Notes under the pieces: generated by a model
Told to the model about the DNA's origin: nothing
Database searches by the model: none
Seen by the model: the letters and a program-made list of their open reading frames with translations, nothing else
Made by a program: the position numbers and the translations under genes
Shown: positions 5,237 through 8,877 of the stretch, one piece after another
How positions within the stretch are numbered: position 1 is the first letter of the stretch
Layout: every line of letters begins with the position of its first letter
Assembly: GCA_023487965.1 (NCBI GenBank)
Contig: JAMDBV010000010.1
Span: forward strand, 1-8,877
Source of the DNA: Patescibacteria group bacterium
Lineage (GTDB): Bacteria > Patescibacteriota > Minisyncoccia > Phycocordibacterales > PALSA-1337
Reading direction: 5' to 3'
Length of the DNA: 8,877 nt

Positions 5237-6028
5237 ATGAGCGAATATTACAAACCGCGCAAAACACGCGGACTATACACTCCGGGCTCCAAAGAGCCAT
5301 TTCGTATCAGTCGAAGCAAGATCGACCTTTTCGTCGATTGCCCATTATGCTTCTATCTTGACCAACGCCTCGGTGTCGCCAGACCACCGTCCTTTCCTCT
5401 TACACTCAATGTTGCCGTAGATGAATTACTCAAAAAGGAATTCGATATACATCGCGCTGATCAGACCCGCCACCCATTCATGGAAAAATACAAGATAGAC
5501 GCTCTACCTTTCAAGCATGAGAAAATGGACGAATGGCGCGACTCGCTCCGTCGCGGTGTGGAATATGTCCATAAACCTACAAACCTTTCTGTGCGAGGCG
5601 GTGTCGATGATGTTTGGGTCAATAGAAAAGGCGAATTGATCATCGTCGATTATAAGGCAACTTCGAAAAGAGAGGAGATAAGCCTCGAAGGTCGGCTCGG
5701 TGAGCAATACAAGAGACAGATGGAGGTCTATCAGTGGTTGTTCCGCCAGAATGGATTCGATGTCTCCGAGACAGGGTATTTCGTATACGTGAATGGCAAT
5801 AAGGATGCAGAGGCATTTGATAAAAAATTGGAATTCGATGTGGTGCTTTTGCCTTGCAAGGGCGACACGTCATGGATCGAACCGAAATTGAATGAGATCA
5901 AGGCCGCTCTAGAATCTGATACTTTGCCGCTCCCGAATGAGTCGTGTGACTTTTGTCTGTATCGTAAAGCCGCTCGCGACGTACAGATAGAGGCGAATAA
6001 TGCCAAGAATCGCAAACTGAATATTTAG
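5237..6028 (+). CDS. RecB/Cas4-like PD-(D/E)XK nuclease with probable Fe-S cysteines
   Basis: A 263-aa protein predicted to be a DNA exonuclease or endonuclease of the PD-(D/E)XK superfamily (PDDEXK_1, related to RecB nuclease domains and Cas4). The catalytic motifs are complete: GVDD (122-125), then IVDYKATS (136-143) with Asp138 and Lys140, and QMEVY (161-165), the Q-x3-Y motif. Two cysteine pairs bracket the fold: CPLC at 35-38, in the N-terminal helix SKIDLFVDCPLCFYLDQRLG, and CDFC at 237-240. Four cysteines split this way match the iron-sulfur staple of Cas4 and AddB-type nucleases. No cas genes are in the window, so a CRISPR role is not supported. Repair is the simpler reading, given the MGMT-domain gene just upstream. 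The start agrees with the -10 box spacing. The extreme C-terminus (246-263) is charged and probably disordered. Confidence 0.88.
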   Translation: MSEYYKPRKTRGLYTPGSKEPFRISRSKIDLFVDCPLCFYLDQRLGVARPPSFPLTLNVAVDELLKKEFDIHRADQTRHPFMEKYKIDALPFKHEKMDEWRDSLRRGVEYVHKPTNLSVRGGVDDVWVNRKGELIIVDYKATSKREEISLEGRLGEQYKRQMEVYQWLFRQNGFDVSETGYFVYVNGNKDAEAFDKKLEFDVVLLPCKGDTSWIEPKLNEIKAALESDTLPLPNESCDFCLYRKAARDVQIEANNAKNRKLNI

Positions 6029-6034
6029 CCTGAT

Positions 6035-6069
6035 CTTTAGTAAGTGCCCGGTAAGGGCGCTTACTAAAG
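6035..6069. terminator. Long hairpin between convergent genes
   Basis: A 15-bp stem (6035-6049 with 6055-6069, one T:G wobble) has a GGTAA loop. Its outer ten pairs are CTTTAGTAAG/CTTACTAAAG. It lies 6 bases after the nuclease stop codon. Neither strand has a U tract next to it, so it is not a standard intrinsic terminator. It may stabilise the 3' end or mark a processing site. Confidence 0.45.
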
Positions 6070-6127
6070 ACTAGGGTGATTTTCCCGCAAACGTACACCA
6101 TATAAACGCTGGTAATTCCACACCATT

Positions 6128-6158
6128 ACGCTATGCGACTACATAGCACATTTAGCGT
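6128..6158. repeat. Two mutually exclusive inverted repeats
   Basis: GCTATG (6130-6135) can pair with CATAGC (6142-6147). ACGCTA (6128-6133) can instead pair with TAGCGT (6153-6158). The arms overlap, so only one can form. The region lies in the noncoding gap 6029-6232 and has no visible reading frame. Confidence 0.35.
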
Positions 6159-6169
6159 ATCAAACACGC

Positions 6170-6213
6170 ATTAAGAACCGATTAAGAATGTATAAAATCG
6201 GGATAAAAAGAGT
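6170..6213. repeat. Four 11-bp-phased AT-rich direct repeats
   Basis: Consecutive 11-base units are ATTAAGAACCG (6170-6180), ATTAAGAATGT (6181-6191), ATAAAATCGGG (6192-6202) and ATAAAAAGAGT (6203-6213). The first two share their first eight bases. A looser fifth unit follows at 6214-6224. Direct repeats at 11-bp spacing are typical of OmpR/PhoB-family binding sites, and such a regulator is encoded immediately beside them. Phased A tracts would also bend DNA. Confidence 0.4.
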
Positions 6214-6232
6214 ATGTATTAAGTATGAATTT

Positions 6233-6937
6233 TCAATACTGACTGATCGGATATTTCTTCAGGTTGGATACGGTATCTATAATGTAGCCGCGACCCTGAA
6301 CATTGGCTATAAGGTTCGGTTTGCCGCCGGCATTGATCTTCTTGCGCAGGTGGGCAATATGAGCTTCGATAGTATTCGACAAAGGATCACTGTCGGCGGT
6401 CCAAACATGTTCCATAAGCATCGGCCTAGAAAGTATTACGCCGACATTATTCATGAGATATTCAAGTAGACAAAATTCTTTTTTGGTCAAACGTATGACT
6501 TTGCCGGAACGTTTGACTATCTGTTTCTCACTGTCGAGTACGATATCGGCGACATTAATGACCGATTTTCTGATATTTTTTGGTCGGCGCGAAACGGCTT
6601 TGATGCGGGCATTCAATTCCTGGAGAGAAAAAGGCTTGGTCATATAATCATCGGCGCCTTTGGAAAGCGCTTGGACCTTGGCGTTTATGTCGTCCGTGAC
6701 AGAAAGAAACAGTATCGGCGTTGTCTTGCCATTTTTGCGGACCTCATCGCATATGGCGAGACCGTCTTTGCCCGGCAATGTATAGTCGAGAACTATAGCA
6801 TCGTAGTCATAGCTCCTGGCCAAGAATGATCCATCGATGCCGTCATTGGCGACTTCGACGGTATGAGCGTCGGCAGACAAGCTCATTTTGAGAACGTTTG
6901 CTGTATTGACATCGTCTTCTACGATTAGAATCTTCAT
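6233..6937 (-). CDS. OmpR/PhoB-family response regulator
   Basis: A 234-aa two-component transcription regulator. The receiver domain (1 to about 118) has the acidic pair Asp8/Asp9 in ILIVEDD, phosphoacceptor Asp51 in IVLDYTLPGKDG, Ser79 in LFLSVTDD and Lys101 in MTKPF, a complete switch. The winged-helix DNA-binding domain (about 126-222) shows IRLTKKEFCLLEYLM (148-162), NTIEAHIAHLRKKI (188-201) and VQGRGYII (213-220). I moved the start from an upstream in-frame ATG at 7015 to 6937 because the family begins MKILIVEDD and TATAAT lies seven bases upstream. The upstream extension would also overlap the divergent rpmF start. No histidine kinase is adjacent, so its partner is elsewhere or absent. 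The phased repeats beyond its 3' end could be a binding site. Target genes are unknown. Confidence 0.93.
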   Translation of the reverse strand: MKILIVEDDVNTANVLKMSLSADAHTVEVANDGIDGSFLARSYDYDAIVLDYTLPGKDGLAICDEVRKNGKTTPILFLSVTDDINAKVQALSKGADDYMTKPFSLQELNARIKAVSRRPKNIRKSVINVADIVLDSEKQIVKRSGKVIRLTKKEFCLLEYLMNNVGVILSRPMLMEHVWTADSDPLSNTIEAHIAHLRKKINAGGKPNLIANVQGRGYIIDTVSNLKKYPISQY

Positions 6938-6944
6938 TGCTCGG

Positions 6945-6972
6945 ATTATAACCAATATGGCGAAGTAGGCAA
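6945..6972 (-). promoter_or_regulatory. Promoter of the response regulator gene
   Basis: TTGCCT (6972-6967) and a perfect TATAAT (6950-6945) are separated by 16 bases on the minus strand. ATG at 6937 follows the -10 box after seven bases, so a leaderless mRNA is expected. Confidence 0.6.
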
Positions 6973-6978
6973 GGGCTA

Positions 6979-7007
6979 TTGCGTAACTTCCTTGAATATG
7001 CAATACT
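6979..7007 (+). promoter_or_regulatory. Promoter of rpmF
   Basis: TTGCGT (6979-6984), a 17-base spacer ending in TGC, and AATACT (7002-7007) are followed by six bases and ATG at 7014. TACTAT (7004-7009) is an alternative but leaves only four bases. It lies back to back with the response regulator promoter, six bases between the -35 boxes. Confidence 0.45.
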
Positions 7008-7013
7008 ATCGCC

Positions 7014-7238
7014 ATGGTAGTTCGAATGCGCGCAACGCGGGCACACCGCGATAATAGACGCTCACATCACGCCTTGGAAGCGGCGCGATTTTCGAAGTGC
7101 CAGAATTGCAATGCGATGCATAGGAGCCACATGCTTTGCATGAATTGCGGTTCTTATAAGGGGAGGAAAGTTGTCGATTTTGCCGCCAAGGCAGTTCGTA
7201 AGACCGCCAAGGCCAAGCAAAAAGAGACCGCCAGATAA
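7014..7238 (+). CDS. rpmF: 50S ribosomal protein L32
   Basis: A 74-aa zinc-ribbon protein of the large ribosomal subunit. The N-terminal pattern MVVRMRATRAHRDNRRSHHA (1-20) corresponds to the usual MAVPKRKTSxxRRxxRRSHHAL. Four cysteines, Cys29/Cys32 (CQNC) and Cys42/Cys45 (CMNC), form the zinc-binding ribbon, so this is the C+ (zinc) form. SYKGRKVV (47-54) is the conserved end of the core. The tail after it (55-74) is Lys/Ala-rich and basic, slightly longer than the usual 56-60 aa proteins. The start matches the family and is probably leaderless, with no SD. It is divergent from the response regulator and lies upstream of nusB and rnc, a translation and RNA-processing neighbourhood. Confidence 0.95.
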   Translation: MVVRMRATRAHRDNRRSHHALEAARFSKCQNCNAMHRSHMLCMNCGSYKGRKVVDFAAKAVRKTAKAKQKETAR

Positions 7239-7307
7239 TTTCTAATTGACCTAATTGATCTAATTGGCCGAAAACGGCTAATTTGAATAGTCAGGATAAT
7301 TAGAAAT
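7238..7307 (+). repeat. Tandem 9-bp repeat inside nested hairpins
   Basis: Three tandem units share CTAATTG: CTAATTGAC (7242-7250), CTAATTGAT (7251-7259) and CTAATTGGC (7260-7268). An inner 9-bp hairpin (7262-7270 with 7275-7283, AAAA loop) sits inside an outer 10-bp inverted repeat (7238-7247 with 7298-7307). It could act as the rpmF 3' end or as an attenuator before nusB. No good U tract follows, so termination would be partial at best. Confidence 0.45.
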
Positions 7308-7350
7308 AAAAAACAGATTTGAATGTTTATGGATCGTAATGGTGAAACTA

Positions 7351-7356
7351 AGAGGA
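7351..7356 (+). promoter_or_regulatory. Shine-Dalgarno sequence of nusB
   Basis: AGAGGA lies seven bases before ATG at 7364. This fits nusB being translated from a leadered RNA that reads through from rpmF or starts in the 125-base gap. Confidence 0.6.
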
Positions 7357-7363
7357 TCTTTTT

Positions 7364-8257
7364 ATGGCCAATCGCCACCTGTCCAGATCAATAGTACTGC
7401 AATCACTCTTCGAGTGGGATTTTCGCGGTCGTAATACCGACCCATCTGAAATCATCAATGCTAATGCCAAGGAATTCGCCCCTGGCGTCAACGATGTTTC
7501 GTTTGCCGGCAACCTGATGAAAGGTATTATCGCGAATCAACAGGCGATAGACGATATCATCGTCAAAGCCGCGCCCGATTGGCCGATAGATAAGATCTCC
7601 ACGGTTGATCGCAATGTATTGCGCATCGGTTTGTTTGAGTTGCTCTTTTCCGACCGGAATGAAGTGCCGTCCAAGGTTGCTATCAATGAAGCGATCGAAT
7701 TGGCAAAGACATTTGGCGGTGAGACGAGCGGACGTTTCGTAAACGGCGTTTTGGGTGCTGTTTACAAAGAAATGGGTGAGCCGGGCAAGGACGCTGTCTC
7801 GACCAAGAAGAAAAGGCCGGATGTGCCTTATGAGGAGATGCCGATACAACATTTGGGTGGAGCTGTAGTATACGCTAGGCATGATGGGGATATATATATG
7901 GCATTTGTTCACGATGTCTTTGGGCATTGGACGCTGTCTAAGGGGAAGATTCCCGAAGGTGTCGAGCCGGGTGATGGTACGGTAGCCAAGGTCAAAGAAG
8001 AGATCGGTTTGGATGTTACGGTGAAGTCGGATCTTGGATCGAATGAATATATCGCCAATGATCCGGAAATTGGCAAGATCAGAAAGCAAGTTCATTATTA
8101 TATGGTTGAGGCCAAGTTTGAGAAACTTATTCTGGCCAAGAAACCGGGTCTCGACGATGCAAAATGGTTCAAGGTATCTGATATTATTGACCTCAATTTC
8201 TATAACGATATTCTGCCGATAGTGACAAAGGCGGTGAATATCCTAAATCAAGGGTAA
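7364..8257 (+). CDS. nusB: NusB-Nudix fusion protein
   Basis: A 297-aa protein, about twice the usual NusB length. Residues 1 to about 137 form a complete NusB domain: RHLSRSIVLQSLFEWDF (4-20), KISTVDRNVLRIGLFELLF (77-95), VPSKVAINEAIELAKTFGGE (101-120) and RFVNGVLGAVYKE (124-136). NusB binds rRNA leader boxA with NusE to prevent early termination. After a Lys/Pro-rich linker (about 138-160), a Nudix-hydrolase-like domain runs to the end. Its Nudix box is at 194-216. Compared with the consensus G-x5-E-x7-R-E-U-x-E-E-x-G-U, the first Glu is Val200 and the Arg-Glu pair is Ala208-Lys209, while Glu212-Glu213 and Gly215 remain. Hydrolase activity is doubtful. The two domains are continuous with no frameshift. 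It has an SD seven bases upstream and is followed by rnc after one base. Confidence 0.93.
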   Translation: MANRHLSRSIVLQSLFEWDFRGRNTDPSEIINANAKEFAPGVNDVSFAGNLMKGIIANQQAIDDIIVKAAPDWPIDKISTVDRNVLRIGLFELLFSDRNEVPSKVAINEAIELAKTFGGETSGRFVNGVLGAVYKEMGEPGKDAVSTKKKRPDVPYEEMPIQHLGGAVVYARHDGDIYMAFVHDVFGHWTLSKGKIPEGVEPGDGTVAKVKEEIGLDVTVKSDLGSNEYIANDPEIGKIRKQVHYYMVEAKFEKLILAKKPGLDDAKWFKVSDIIDLNFYNDILPIVTKAVNILNQG

Positions 8258-8258
8258 A

Positions 8259-8877
8259 ATGCAAATCAAATTTGAATCTTTCGCGAAAAAAATCGGAGTG
8301 CATTTTGACGACATCGATCTGTTGCGTCATGCGTGCACACATCGTTCATACCTGAATGAGAATCGCAAATCAGGAATGGAACATAATGAACGTTTGGAAT
8401 TTCTCGGTGATGCGGTTTTGGAATTGGTTGTGACCAGTTTTCTATTCAGGAAATATCCGAAAAAAGCAGAAGGAGAATTGACGGCATTCCGCTCGGCTCT
8501 GGTCAATACAGTCAGTCTGACAAAGGTGGCACAGTCGATAAGTCTCAATGATTACATGCTTCTTTCAAAAGGAGAGGCCAAGGACGATGGTCGCGCCCGT
8601 GGCGTTATTTTGGCCAATGCCGTGGAGGCGATTATCGGCGCGATATATCTCGATCAGGGTTACAATGCGGCGGCCAATTTTATTTCCGACCATTTGCTAA
8701 ATACGATTGATATAGAAGAAATCGTAAAAAACAAATCATGGCTTGATGCCAAGAGCCGTTTTCAGGAAAGGGCGCAGGAGAAAGTCGGTATTACACCTTC
8801 ATATCGTACTCTCAAGGAAGAGGGTCCGGACCATGACAAAAAATTCACGCTGGGAGTATTTCTCGGTGATGTCCAGG
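8259..8877 (+). CDS. rnc: Ribonuclease III, cut off by window end
   Basis: The first 206 residues of RNase III, which cuts double-stranded RNA such as rRNA precursors. The reading frame stays open to the window edge. The RNase III domain has THRSYLNE (27-34), the signature NERLEFLGDAVLEL (43-56; Glu44, Glu47, Asp51) and the second catalytic site ANAVEAIIGAIYLD (119-132) with Glu123. Asn120 sits where Asp is more common. The double-stranded-RNA-binding domain starts near 162 (LDAKSRFQERAQ) and is incomplete at the end. The start ATG is one base past the nusB stop codon. An AAGGG four bases upstream is a weak SD, so translation is probably coupled to nusB. The function, rRNA processing, fits its NusB neighbour. 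Confidence 0.95.
   Translation, partial: MQIKFESFAKKIGVHFDDIDLLRHACTHRSYLNENRKSGMEHNERLEFLGDAVLELVVTSFLFRKYPKKAEGELTAFRSALVNTVSLTKVAQSISLNDYMLLSKGEAKDDGRARGVILANAVEAIIGAIYLDQGYNAAANFISDHLLNTIDIEEIVKNKSWLDAKSRFQERAQEKVGITPSYRTLKEEGPDHDKKFTLGVFLGDVQ

Noticed and set aside
5237..6028. Cas4 of a CRISPR-Cas system
   Set aside because: No cas1, cas2 or repeat array is in the window. RecB-like nucleases with cysteine staples are common outside CRISPR loci.
6188..6469. Plus-strand frame of 93 codons
   Set aside because: It is antisense to the C-terminal domain of the response regulator and has no recognisable content.

Overview
The window looks like a piece of a small, compact bacterial genome of the Patescibacteria/CPR type, most likely the Parcubacteria group. 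This is inferred from gene content. The features behind it are a bacterial-type AspRS without its GAD domain, a NusB-Nudix fusion next to rnc, a membrane-anchored Gmad2 protein, a SHOCT protein, a free-standing MGMT DNA-binding domain, short gaps, and start codons that mostly lack a Shine-Dalgarno (SD) sequence. Nothing suggests a changed genetic code.

Layout: aspS lies on the minus strand (8-1417). Divergent from it are a Gmad2-domain membrane protein (1484-1999) and a small SHOCT membrane protein (2073-2315), which ends at a strong bidirectional terminator (2356-2384). The 360-base stretch without a gene (2316-2676) appears to carry minus-strand RNA. It holds a tRNA-like element lacking a D arm but with an alanine-type G3:U70 acceptor pair (2507-2575). 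Next comes a near-consensus promoter set in a 14-bp palindrome, then a short structured transcript ending at the shared terminator. An NrnA-like DHH phosphoesterase (2677-3702) and a membrane-anchored cyclophilin (3711-4424) follow as a pair. A small PD-(D/E)XK-like protein (minus, 4462-4896) is divergent from an MGMT-type DNA-binding-domain protein (4936-5205), which is followed by a RecB/Cas4-like nuclease with four cysteines (5237-6028). A convergent gap of about 200 bases holds hairpins and 11-bp-phased direct repeats. After it comes an OmpR/PhoB-type response regulator (minus, 6233-6937), then rpmF (7014-7238), nusB-Nudix (7364-8257) and the start of rnc (8259 to the window edge).

Regulation: nearly every gene that starts a transcription unit has a TATAAT-like -10 box exactly 6-7 bases upstream of its ATG, often with an extended TG motif. 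This predicts that most mRNAs here are leaderless. Only two genes have clear SD sequences: the minus-strand gene at 4896 and nusB. The rpmF/nusB/rnc block is a translation and RNA-processing cluster. The MGMT-domain protein and the nuclease suggest a DNA repair pair. No sensor kinase lies next to the response regulator.

The most unusual item is the tRNA-like RNA at 2507-2575 with the short transcript downstream of it.
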